From: JAWXUK01 sp044432725 | Lineage (GTDB): Bacteria > Bacillota > Clostridia > Oscillospirales > Oscillospiraceae | Direction: 5' to 3' | DNA: 64,000 bases | NCBI GenBank assembly: GCA_044432725.1 | Contig: JAWXUL010000007.1 | Location: 1-64,000 of the forward strand | In this document: in pieces, positions 8,948 to 17,084 of the stretch | How positions within the stretch are numbered: position 1 is the first letter of the stretch | How the letters are laid out: every line of letters starts with the position of its first letter | Notes under the pieces: model-generated | What the model saw: the letters and a program-made list of their open reading frames with translations, nothing else | The model's database searches: none | What the model was told of the DNA's origin: nothing | Translations under genes and position numbers: made by a program

Positions 8948-9847
8948 ATGATGGAACGCATCAAATTTATTGTGGATTCTTCTGGTGATATCAACCCAGA
9001 AGATGTAAAACGTCTGGACCTGCACATTGTCCCTGTTGGTATTGTGGTAGATGGAGAGTTTTACAAAGACCGTGTCGACTTTTCCCCTTCGGAATTTTGG
9101 GAGATTTTGAAAACCTGTAAAGAGGTACCCTCTTCTGTGGCTGTCAACCCCCAAGATTGGTTTGACACACTGGAACCCTATGTGAAAGAAGGAAACTTCG
9201 ATCGACTGGTGATAACAGGTGTGGGAACCCCTCTCTCTGGCAATCTAGGCTCTGCTGTCCAAGCAAGAGACATGCTAAAAGAACAGTATCCCGAAGAGAT
9301 GAAAAAAATTGAAATTGATATTTTTGATTCTAATATTTCCACCATTGGTTTTGGGGTTGCTGTGGTGAAAGCTGTGGAAATGTATCAAAGTGGTGTGGAA
9401 TATGCCAAAATCAAAGAATTTTTGATTGATTGGTTTGACCATGTAGAAGTGCTTTATGTTGCCTTCTCCTTTGATTTACCTAAAAAATCTGGACGTATCA
9501 ACGCTTCTTCTGCTTATGTGGGCAGTCTGCTGAATATTCGCCCTGTGATGATGGTGAAAGAGGGGAAATTTACTCTTTACACCAAAATACGTGGAGATAA
9601 AAACGTTCCTTCAAAATTACTTGATATTGCCAAAGATCGTATGCGTGAAGGAAGCGACTTCTTCTGCATGAGTGGGACTCATCCCACTGTTGTCAACGAT
9701 GTACGTACTGTCTTTGAAAAAGAGTTCGGCAAAGAAATGTGTTATGTCACAGAAGCTGGCCCTGCCATGACTTTGAATGCGGGTTGGGATATGTACTGTA
9801 TCGGTTATGTGAGTAAAAATACGCTGAAAGTCCAAAATCCTATGTAG
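8948..9847 (+). CDS. DegV family fatty-acid-binding protein
   Basis: A 299-residue DegV/FakB-type protein. The N-terminal IKFIVDSSGDINPEDV, the central SGNLGSAVQARDML and the C-terminal GDKNVPSKLLDIAKDR are characteristic. Family members bind a long-chain fatty acid and, as FakB, present it to the kinase FakA for phosphorylation and use in phospholipids. No fakA is nearby. AGGAG lies 6 bases before ATG 8948; a second ATG follows directly. It is monocistronic, between its own promoter and a terminator. Confidence 0.9.
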   Translation: MMERIKFIVDSSGDINPEDVKRLDLHIVPVGIVVDGEFYKDRVDFSPSEFWEILKTCKEVPSSVAVNPQDWFDTLEPYVKEGNFDRLVITGVGTPLSGNLGSAVQARDMLKEQYPEEMKKIEIDIFDSNISTIGFGVAVVKAVEMYQSGVEYAKIKEFLIDWFDHVEVLYVAFSFDLPKKSGRINASSAYVGSLLNIRPVMMVKEGKFTLYTKIRGDKNVPSKLLDIAKDRMREGSDFFCMSGTHPTVVNDVRTVFEKEFGKEMCYVTEAGPAMTLNAGWDMYCIGYVSKNTLKVQNPM

Positions 9848-9876
9848 GAAATTTGGAAGAGAATAATAGAAAAAAA

Positions 9877-9917
9877 GAGCTACAGCTGATATTCTCAGTT
9901 GTAGCCCTTTTCTTTTT
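9877..9917. terminator. Intrinsic terminator, probably two-way
   Basis: Stem GAGCTACAGCTGA/TCAGTTGTAGC followed by CCTTTTCTTTTTG. An A-rich tract on the left makes it usable from the minus strand for the DHHW gene. Confidence 0.8.
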
Positions 9918-9947
9918 GACAAGAAGGAGGGGGAGAGATTGGTGTGA

Positions 9948-11123
9948 TTAGTCTACAAAGACCACCTCTTCTTGCCAAGGCAAAAATCGAAACATATTAT
10001 CCCGATCAAAAACAGAGGTATTATAGAAGCAAAGGACAATATCGGGCTGAACTTCTTCTAAAACTCCTTGCATATGGTCGGCGTTATAGCCTGATAACCG
10101 AAAATCATACAAATATACATTTTTATAATGAAGAGACAAAAAGGGCGCCATGACAAGGGCGAAGGAGTCTTTTATCATAAAAATCGTGGTATCATTATCT
10201 GCATTATAATTTGTGATTTTGGTATCCAAATCACTGGTTAAATAAATGGCATAGGGATTGATGTCCAAACGCTCTTCGTTTAAAAAGGCAGTGGAAAAGT
10301 CTCCACGCTTGTCCCAAGGCCAATCGGGCATTTCCACTTGGATATCTGTCTCAAAGGAGGGGGTAAGGACGGGCAAGTCATCTAAACCAGAAAATACCTC
10401 TCCTGTGCGCTTGCCGTGGGTGCCAATCCAAAAATCTTCGTATAATGTCAAATCATAATTGTCTAAATCTCCAAATTCGGGGACAAAATGACTCTCTCCC
10501 AACAGGGAATCCACCAGATTTGATACCTTTTCTGTTGCCCAAAAGCCACCATAGACTGTCCAGTGGTGGTCTGTTTTGAAAAAATAGTCATAATGATCCA
10601 AGTCATCTAGGAACATTTCTTCTTGTAAGTTAAGGACAGGGACCACAGTTTCTGCCAGCTCTGACATTAAAATGTTAGCGTTTTGGTTGGCGTAAGAGGT
10701 ATAGCCTTTTGGTAACATGATATCATCGTCTTCAGGAAGCTTATAAGGGCTGAGCACAAAGGCGAAAGGTATTTCTTTTTCGTCTAAAAATTCATAAAAT
10801 TCTTCTGTATGCTGGCTGTAAAGAGATAAAATGTCTGGATCTACCTCTCCCAACAGGGTAGTCAGGTGACCATTGTGCAATTTTACCACATCATTTAATT
10901 CCACTTGATCCAGTGGTTGAGAAAAGGAGCTGTTTAAATCTAAAAAAGTATCTTTCCCCAGAAAATCTTCTGCATATTGTGATTCCACAGAGGAAAAATA
11001 GTCTGCGCCTTCATAAGTCAGACTCTCCCAGAGATTTCCTGTGTTAAAAAGCCCCATCATTCCTAAAAAAGGAAAAAACATCACAGAGAGCATGGGGAAA
11101 ACTTTTACTTCTTTTTCTTCCAA
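9948..11123 (-). CDS. DHHW family protein (AlgX/AlgJ-like partner of an MBOAT acyltransferase)
   Basis: A 391-residue extracytoplasmic protein with an N-terminal membrane anchor (about residues 8-27). The diagnostic motif TDHHWTVYGG sits mid-protein, and MIKDSFALVMAPFL near the end matches the SGNH/AlgX-type catalytic Ser segment (DSF). Such proteins work with MBOAT acyltransferases to O-acetylate exopolysaccharides, teichoic or other envelope glycans; the MBOAT gene is directly upstream. The start is TTG: a perfect AGGAGG lies 7 bases before it, overlapping the MBOAT stop, and no better ATG exists. The modified glycan is unknown. Confidence 0.85.
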   Translation of the reverse strand: MEEKEVKVFPMLSVMFFPFLGMMGLFNTGNLWESLTYEGADYFSSVESQYAEDFLGKDTFLDLNSSFSQPLDQVELNDVVKLHNGHLTTLLGEVDPDILSLYSQHTEEFYEFLDEKEIPFAFVLSPYKLPEDDDIMLPKGYTSYANQNANILMSELAETVVPVLNLQEEMFLDDLDHYDYFFKTDHHWTVYGGFWATEKVSNLVDSLLGESHFVPEFGDLDNYDLTLYEDFWIGTHGKRTGEVFSGLDDLPVLTPSFETDIQVEMPDWPWDKRGDFSTAFLNEERLDINPYAIYLTSDLDTKITNYNADNDTTIFMIKDSFALVMAPFLSLHYKNVYLYDFRLSGYNADHMQGVLEEVQPDIVLCFYNTSVFDRDNMFRFLPWQEEVVFVD

Positions 11124-11134
11124 AAAAACACCTC

Positions 11135-12571
11135 CTAGAAATTGAAATAGATAAAGGGATTATGGGAATTGATCACCAAATAAGAGACAGAAACGATGAA
11201 AAAGAACATATATCCTAAGCTTTTCACATATTCTTCTAAGAGTAAATACTGCGCTTCCATTGCTCCTGTTTTTTCTCTGAGCCAAAGAGAAATCTTGCCC
11301 CAAATCCAAGGGAAAAATGGCGTGGCACAAAGGACACCCATCCAAAGCAAAACCCCGTAATTACGGAAATAACGTATGGCATCTTCAAAATAGAAAATAT
11401 CTCCTATTTCTCCAATGACAAACATTTGTTTGAGATGAGAAAGACCTCCAGTGAAGGAATCTTCCCCAAAAATCACCCAACCAGAGACAGTGACCACAAG
11501 GACAAAGACCCGATAAATTCCAGAGAGAAAGAAATTTTCCAAGTACTTTTCCACGGAAAATAATCTTTCCATCAGAATGAGTACAAAATACATCATACCC
11601 CAAATCAGGAATTGCCATGCAGCGCCATGCCAAAAACCTGTGAGAAACCACACAAGTCCTAGATTGAACACAAGTTGTATCTTTCCCACACGAGAGCCCC
11701 CCATGGGAAAATAAACATAATCTCGAAACCAAGAACCCAAGGAAATGTGCCAACGTCGCCAAAATTCAGAAATACTACGAGAAATGTAAGGATAATTGAA
11801 GTTTTCTAAAAAATCAAAGCCAAACATCTTCCCCAAGCCAATCGCCATATCAGAATACCCAGAAAAATCAAAATAGATTTGTAGAGAATAGGCAATCCCC
11901 CCAAGCCATGCCAAAGCAAAGGAAGGGGACTCTGCGCCAAAGGAGGCAAGGGCGATGATGGAAAATTGATTTGCAAAGATGACTTTTTTACAAAAACCTT
12001 GTACAAAACGGCAAACACCTTGGTTTGTCTTTGCATAAGAGGTCTTTCTTTCTTCTATTTGTGCAGAAAATGTGGTATAACGAACAATCGGTCCAGCCAC
12101 AAGCTGTGGGAAAAAGGAAATATACAAGCCCAAAGAAATTAAATTTTTCTGTGGAGGCACTGTTTCTCGAAACACATCAATGAGATAAGAAATCGCCTGA
12201 AATGTAAAGAATGAAATGCCCAAAGGCAAAATAAGACCCATATTTCCCACATTAGGAAAGAGAGAGGGGAAATTATTTGCCACAAACCCTTGATATTTAA
12301 AGAGAAAAAGGATGAATAGATTCAGCCCAACCCCAAGGGATAGGACAATTTTTCTTTCAGTCCCAGAACATTCTGCAATCCGTAGTCCCAATAAAAAATT
12401 CATCACAATACTCAGGAGAATCAGATAAAAATAATGGCTTTCTCCCCAACAATAAAAGAAAATACTGGCACAAAGGAGTAAACCATTGCGATATTTCACA
12501 GGACAAAGATAGTGGAGAAAAAGCACCACGGGCAAAAAGAAAAAGACAAAGATAAGACTGGAAAAAACCAT
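11135..12571 (-). CDS. MBOAT family O-acyltransferase (AlgI/PatA-like)
   Basis: A 478-residue polytopic membrane protein. It begins with the characteristic MVFSSLIFVFFFLPVV and contains YFDFSGYSDMAIGLGKMFGF, the signature EFWRRWHISLGSWFRDY, and the catalytic His in FLTGFWHGAAWQF. Family members carry acyl groups across the membrane for O-acylation of cell-surface polymers. It is the first gene of a two-gene operon; its stop overlaps the Shine-Dalgarno site of the DHHW partner. Its own AAGGAG lies rather far (about 15 bases) from ATG. Confidence 0.92.
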   Translation of the reverse strand: MVFSSLIFVFFFLPVVLFLHYLCPVKYRNGLLLCASIFFYCWGESHYFYLILLSIVMNFLLGLRIAECSGTERKIVLSLGVGLNLFILFLFKYQGFVANNFPSLFPNVGNMGLILPLGISFFTFQAISYLIDVFRETVPPQKNLISLGLYISFFPQLVAGPIVRYTTFSAQIEERKTSYAKTNQGVCRFVQGFCKKVIFANQFSIIALASFGAESPSFALAWLGGIAYSLQIYFDFSGYSDMAIGLGKMFGFDFLENFNYPYISRSISEFWRRWHISLGSWFRDYVYFPMGGSRVGKIQLVFNLGLVWFLTGFWHGAAWQFLIWGMMYFVLILMERLFSVEKYLENFFLSGIYRVFVLVVTVSGWVIFGEDSFTGGLSHLKQMFVIGEIGDIFYFEDAIRYFRNYGVLLWMGVLCATPFFPWIWGKISLWLREKTGAMEAQYLLLEEYVKSLGYMFFFIVSVSYLVINSHNPFIYFNF

Positions 12572-12702
12572 AAAAAATCTTGATAACTCCTTTGATCGGA
12601 TAGGTGGGATTCTTTTCTTTTACGAAGAAGGAAAAGAGGAAAAAACGGGTATCATGCCCCGATTGAAACAGGAACAAGGCACCAGAGTCAATAGGAAATT
12701 AG

Positions 12703-12737
12703 TAAAAACACCCATCGAAGGAAAGATCGATGGGTGC
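12703..12737 (-). terminator. Intrinsic terminator of the Sel1 gene
   Basis: Stem CACCCATCG/CGATGGGTG; read on the minus strand it is followed by TTTTTAC. It separates the Sel1 gene from the MBOAT-DHHW pair. Confidence 0.75.
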
Positions 12738-12752
12738 TTTTAATTCGAGACA

Positions 12753-13016
12753 TTACATACCACACATTGCATAGTATTCTTTTGCTTTCGCTTCGTCTTT
12801 TTCCACGCCTTCGCCATTTTCATAACAAATCGCTAAAAAATATTGTGCGTCGTGATTTTTTTGGGCAGCAGCTTTCAGCAACCACTCTACTGCCAGTTCA
12901 GGGTTTTGTGGCACACCTTGCCCATCGAAACAGCACATTGCCCATTCCATTTGCGCACGGGAATCTCCGGCAATGGCACGCTGTTCTAGGTCTTTTAAAT
13001 CAACTTCTCCAGCCAT
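12753..13016 (-). CDS. Small Sel1-repeat protein
   Basis: 87 residues, essentially two Sel1-like repeats: A.AGDSRAQMEWAMCCFDGQGVPQNPELAVEWLLKAA, then KNHDAQYFLAICYENGEGVEKDEAKAKEYY (described here by segments). The G-x-G-V and alanine pattern of Sel1/TPR-like helical pairs is clear. Such proteins are scaffolds for protein contacts. ATG is preceded by AAGGAGGTATAAGC. A terminator follows. There is no signal peptide, so it should be cytoplasmic; the partner is unknown. Confidence 0.85.
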   Translation of the reverse strand: MAGEVDLKDLEQRAIAGDSRAQMEWAMCCFDGQGVPQNPELAVEWLLKAAAQKNHDAQYFLAICYENGEGVEKDEAKAKEYYAMCGM

Positions 13017-13384
13017 GCTTATACCTCCTTATCAAGAGTAAAAATAAAGATAGATATGGACCTATCGGTCATTTTTGATTGGCATCAAACAGGAATCTCT
13101 GGGCACGGCCATAGGGTGTGTGGCGAGATTTCTGAGTGAATGGAAACTTTCCTTTTCCAAAAAATAGTATAGCACAAGGAAAAAAAAAAAGCAACATCTT
13201 TTTCTGAAAAAAAAGAAATCTGCGTTTTTTTTCCAATCTCCTATTTTTTCCTTGACAAAGTGCTGTATTTGTGTCATAATAAATTTTGGTGAATGATGTC
13301 AAATTATACAGCCGTATTATTTTTTTCTTGGCTGTTTTGAATATATAACATAGAATTTAAGGTCAAAGATTGGAGTTTATCACA
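13017..13384. other. 368-bp divergent intergenic region
   Basis: It holds the leader of the Sel1 gene (minus), an A- and T-tract-rich middle (about 13160-13250), and the strong plus-strand promoter at 13252-13280. No further ORF or RNA gene is evident. Confidence 0.6.
13252..13280 (+). promoter_or_regulatory. Promoter of the methyltransferase/coiled-coil gene
   Basis: TTGACA (13252-13257), 17-bp spacer, CATAAT (13275-13280), leaving a ~98-nt leader. Confidence 0.8.
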
Positions 13385-16045
13385 ATGAAAAACGAATTTA
13401 ATAGTTATTTTTTCAACGAACTTTACGAAGAGAATAGAGAGGGCAATTACTTAGATGCAAAACGTTGGGTTCCATTTTTTGAAAAAGTAGCAAAAAGAAT
13501 AGTAGACCAGTTCAATCCTACCACTGTACTGGACGCAGGTTGTGCTTGTGGTTATTTGGTGGCTGCATTGCGGGATTTAGGGGTGCAAGCCTATGGCTTT
13601 GATATTTCTAAATTTGCAATCAGCACAGCACGAGCAGACATACAAGACTATTGCTTTGTCCACGCAATCACAGAGCCATTGCCAAAAGAATTCCCCAAAA
13701 CTTATGACCTTGTGATTACTTCAGAAGTATTAGAACTCCTATTCCCCCACGAAGGGGAACGTGCCATAGAATTATTGTGTAGTTATAGTGATACCGTGGT
13801 ATTCTCTTCTTGCCCCACAGCAGAAGACAGAACCCACGTCAACGTGCAACTGCCTGAATACTGGGCAGAGATTTTTTATAACTACTCTTTCGCCAAAAAC
13901 TTTATCTTTGACATGACTGTGCTGTCTCCATGGTGCGTGGTGTATGAGCGCTTTACAGACTTGAAAAAATTGGTCTTTAAATACGAGCAAAATATGCGGA
14001 TTGACCGCATGACCACAGAAAAAAATGTGCATCAAACCATTAATGACCTGATGGAATCATTGCTGAATATTAAATGTATTCTGTTTTTTGAGGGAGAAGA
14101 TGGCTTCTCTGACGAGGATTTCTATACTGCGCCTCAACAATTACACGACTCCTATCTCTCCCTTTCTATTCGCATTCCTGATGGTTGTAAAAACATTAAG
14201 TTTGTCCCCATTGAGCAAGAATATTGCGTCATGAAAAACTTGGAAATCTATTTAGATAATCGTCAAGTGACAAACTATGAAAGCAATGGTGACCAAGTGG
14301 AAAACTATCTCTTGTTCCCCACTTTGAAACCATTTATCATCATTCCCAACACACAAGGTGGGAAAAATCTGAAAATCCACGCAAAATTCCATCATTTAGA
14401 AGAAGAATTTTTGCAATTATTTGAAACCAAAAATAAATATGTTGACGCTCAAGTGCAACAGTTATCTGTTCAAGTAAACGATGCCCAAAATACCTATAGC
14501 CAAATTCAAGAAGATTTGTCCACAAAAGATGGTGTTTTAGCAGAAAAAGATGCTGAAATCAACGACAAACTTGCTATTATTGATTTGCAACTCACTTCTA
14601 TGGCAGAAAAAGACTTGGTCATTGAACAGCACAACCAAGTGTTAGCAGAGTTTGTAGCTGAAAAAGAGGCGTTCCAAGCAGAGAAAGAAGCCTTCCAAAG
14701 CGGTCAAAATGCTGCCCAAGAGGCTGTTGTGGCTGAAAAAGACGAAGTGATTCGAGAAAAGGAAGGGATGATTCAAGCTTCTCAAGATCAAGTGGAAGAG
14801 TTGAATCATGCTCTGTCTGTCAAAGATGAAACCATCATTGAAAAAATCAATCAAATCGAAGAGCTGAAACAAGCTTTGGCAGCCAAAGAAGCTGAAATGG
14901 AAAGTCTTGCAAGCCAAGCCCCTGTGTTGGCAGCTGCGGCAGAAGCTGTGCCAGTGATGGTAGAAGCAGTCCCAGAAGAAGCTGTGGAAGAAGCAGTTGC
15001 TGAAGAGCCAGCAGAAACAGTGGAAGAAGCTGAAGAGGCAGTGGAAGAAGCCCCAGTGGCAGAAGAAGAAGCCCCAGTGGCAGAAGAAGCCCCAGTGGCA
15101 GAAGAAGCCCCAGCCTCTGCTGGGGACCAAGGCGAGTTAGAAGCAATCATTGCAGAAAAAGATCAAATTATTGCAGAAAAAGATGCTAAAATTGCCGAGC
15201 TTGAAGAAAGTTTAGACCAAAAGAATGTGGAGCTCAACGAAAAAGAATTGGCTCTGATGGAAAAAGCCTCTGCCTTGGTGAAAAAGGAAAATGCTTTGGC
15301 TGAACTCTTACCACAAATGGAAGAAAAAGATAAGCTAGTGGCAGAAAGAGAAGCATCCTTTGTGACCATGGACGACGAATTGGTAGAGAAAAATATGCAA
15401 ATCTCCAATTTGGAAGGTCGTTTGGGCATTGTGGAAAACGAATTCGAAGGACTTCGTACCCGTCACGAATTGCTATCAAACGATTATGCTGTGTTGCAAG
15501 CAGAGCTAGACTCCAGTAAAGGTGGCTCTCTCTTTAAGAAAAAGGCTCCTTCTGACCCCAAAGGAGCTAAACCAGTGAAAAAAGACCCCAAAGCTGGAAA
15601 AGAACCAAAGGCGAAAAAAGAAGCCAAACCTAAGAAAGAAAAACCAGTGAAAGAAAAAGCGGTGAAAGAAAAACCTGTCAAAGGCGCAAAACCACCCAAA
15701 GCAGCAAAGGCACCCAAAGCTGCTAAGCCACCAAAGGCAGGAAAGGCACCCAAAGCAGTCAAAGGGAAAAAAGGTGCAGCAGTGGCACCTCCAGTGGAAA
15801 CAGCCTTTGACGAAGCACTAGACCAAGTGCCTTATGAAAACCCAGTGGAAAACCAAGAATCAGTGGAAAACCAAGAATCAGTGGAAATGCCAATGGAAGC
15901 ACCTATGGAAGCACCTATGGAAACTCCTATGGAAGCCCCAATGGCAGATATGCCAGAGGAAAGCCCAGTGGCAATGGAAGAAATGCCAATGGATGCTGAG
16001 AATCCAGAAGAGGAACCTAGAAAAGATATCCCTAGCGACGAATAA
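13385..16045 (+). CDS. SAM-dependent methyltransferase fused to a long coiled coil with acidic and Lys/Pro-rich tails
   Basis: 886 residues in clearly different blocks. Residues ~1-150 are a class I methyltransferase: motif I VLDAGCACGYLVAALRD at ~48 and an acidic end to the next strand (YGFDISKFAI). Residues ~150-340 are a mixed, possibly beta-rich region with no family recognised. Residues ~342-715 are a heptad-like coiled coil rich in EKD.I.EK repeats, interrupted at ~515-577 by an acidic Ala/Glu/Pro-Val array (EEAPVAEEAPVAEE). Residues ~718-797 are a Lys/Pro/Ala-rich basic tail (KPPKAAKAPKAAKPPKAGK), and the end is an acidic Met/Pro/Glu repeat (MEAPMEAPMETPMEAP). Such layouts occur in proteins that methylate sugars or act as surface-assembly scaffolds, but the function here is unknown. 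ATG 13385 is chosen because GGAG lies 9 bases before it; an in-frame TTG at 13370 overlaps that site. Confidence 0.75.
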   Translation: MKNEFNSYFFNELYEENREGNYLDAKRWVPFFEKVAKRIVDQFNPTTVLDAGCACGYLVAALRDLGVQAYGFDISKFAISTARADIQDYCFVHAITEPLPKEFPKTYDLVITSEVLELLFPHEGERAIELLCSYSDTVVFSSCPTAEDRTHVNVQLPEYWAEIFYNYSFAKNFIFDMTVLSPWCVVYERFTDLKKLVFKYEQNMRIDRMTTEKNVHQTINDLMESLLNIKCILFFEGEDGFSDEDFYTAPQQLHDSYLSLSIRIPDGCKNIKFVPIEQEYCVMKNLEIYLDNRQVTNYESNGDQVENYLLFPTLKPFIIIPNTQGGKNLKIHAKFHHLEEEFLQLFETKNKYVDAQVQQLSVQVNDAQNTYSQIQEDLSTKDGVLAEKDAEINDKLAIIDLQLTSMAEKDLVIEQHNQVLAEFVAEKEAFQAEKEAFQSGQNAAQEAVVAEKDEVIREKEGMIQASQDQVEELNHALSVKDETIIEKINQIEELKQALAAKEAEMESLASQAPVLAAAAEAVPVMVEAVPEEAVEEAVAEEPAETVEEAEEAVEEAPVAEEEAPVAEEAPVAEEAPASAGDQGELEAIIAEKDQIIAEKDAKIAELEESLDQKNVELNEKELALMEKASALVKKENALAELLPQMEEKDKLVAEREASFVTMDDELVEKNMQISNLEGRLGIVENEFEGLRTRHELLSNDYAVLQAELDSSKGGSLFKKKAPSDPKGAKPVKKDPKAGKEPKAKKEAKPKKEKPVKEKAVKEKPVKGAKPPKAAKAPKAAKPPKAGKAPKAVKGKKGAAVAPPVETAFDEALDQVPYENPVENQESVENQESVEMPMEAPMEAPMETPMEAPMADMPEESPVAMEEMPMDAENPEEEPRKDIPSDE

Positions 16046-16051
16046 AAAAAG

Positions 16052-16082
16052 CCTCCGTCCTAGATGTGACGGAGGTTTTTCT
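16052..16082 (+). terminator. Intrinsic terminator after the methyltransferase/coiled-coil gene
   Basis: Stem CCTCCGTC/GACGGAGG followed by T5. It lies between this gene and the lipoprotein gene, so downstream expression would be by read-through or a separate promoter. Confidence 0.85.
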
Positions 16083-16139
16083 TTACAGAGGTGGGAAAGC
16101 CTGTGGAGGGTCAAGGCTCCCTCTGGGAAGGAGTATTTC

Positions 16140-17072
16140 ATGAAATTTTTCCTCCTTTTGTTCTCCTGTCTTCTCCTGACTGGGTGCCAGTGGAAGGAAA
16201 GTTTCACAGGAGACTCTAGCACAACAGTAGAAAATTTACCGAGTTTTAGTCCTACCTTTACGCTGAAAGAAGGCATCGAACTGCCCTCTGCGCCTGAAAC
16301 CTTTGAGGAAATTGTGGCTGTTCTTGAGAGAATGGTGGTAGAAGATGTGATGTACATGGAAGTACCTTATCCTTATGATCTGGTGGATTTGGGTCTGTAC
16401 GAGAGCTATCTTTACGCCTATCAACGTGCCTATCAAAAAGTCAATGCCACTCACATTGAATACACAAGCAATACCATGGTCTATTATACTGGTTATAAAA
16501 AAGATGATTCAGGTAATTTTTTTATGGCATTAGAACGTGATGACGAGCGTTATACAGAGACAGAAATCATGGAGCAAAACGCTTATTTTCGTCAACGAGT
16601 CCAAGAAATATTCGATTATTTGAAAGAATCTGGCCAATACACAGAGAATAAGACAGAAATGGAGCAAATCAAAGTTTTGTATGATTTCACTGCGGGTCAC
16701 CTGAGCTATGACTATGATTATGAATACGCAGATTCCGCCTTTACTGCATATGGTGCAGTGACAGTGCAACAGGTGGTGTGTCAAGGCTATGTGGCGTTGT
16801 TCAATGCACTCCTCCGTTTGGCAGGATTTCAGGCAGAAGGTGTCATTGGTGTCTCTATGGACAGTGGGGAACGGCATATCTGGACCCAAGTGAAGTTGGG
16901 GGACACGTGGCACTATTTCGACCCCACTTATGGGGACCGCCCCACTTGGACAGCAGAAGAAGGGGATTTACAGTTTAACTATACTTATTTCGATATGACA
17001 GAAGAAACCATGCTTTATGACCGAAAAATCACTCATTATCAGGTAAACAATGATACCTTAATACTGCCATAA
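16140..17072 (+). CDS. Lipoprotein with transglutaminase-like cysteine-protease domain
   Basis: 310 residues. The N-terminus MKFFLLLFSCLLLTGC is a lipoprotein signal peptide with Cys16 as the lipidated residue. The C-terminal half has a transglutaminase-core triad: Cys in VVCQGYVALFNALLRLAG (~212), His in ERHIWTQVKLG (~243) and Asp in YFDPTYGDRP (~260). Bacterial members act as extracellular peptidases or cross-linking enzymes. ATG 16140 is supported by GGGAAGGAG six bases upstream. The frame stays open upstream into the preceding gene, but that extension lacks a ribosome site. The next gene starts 12 bases later, so the two are probably co-transcribed. Confidence 0.85.
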   Translation: MKFFLLLFSCLLLTGCQWKESFTGDSSTTVENLPSFSPTFTLKEGIELPSAPETFEEIVAVLERMVVEDVMYMEVPYPYDLVDLGLYESYLYAYQRAYQKVNATHIEYTSNTMVYYTGYKKDDSGNFFMALERDDERYTETEIMEQNAYFRQRVQEIFDYLKESGQYTENKTEMEQIKVLYDFTAGHLSYDYDYEYADSAFTAYGAVTVQQVVCQGYVALFNALLRLAGFQAEGVIGVSMDSGERHIWTQVKLGDTWHYFDPTYGDRPTWTAEEGDLQFNYTYFDMTEETMLYDRKITHYQVNNDTLILP

Positions 17073-17084
17073 GGAGGAACCGTG

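Noticed and set aside
14642..15150. Minus-strand frames rich in Leu, Ser or Phe inside the coiled-coil gene
   Set aside because: They are mirror readings of the Glu/Ala/Pro repeat; no start signals.
15834..16139. A long upstream extension of the transglutaminase-like lipoprotein frame
   Set aside because: It overlaps the end of the methyltransferase/coiled-coil gene and its terminator, has repetitive out-of-frame composition, and the lipoprotein signal with a good ribosome site starts at 16140.
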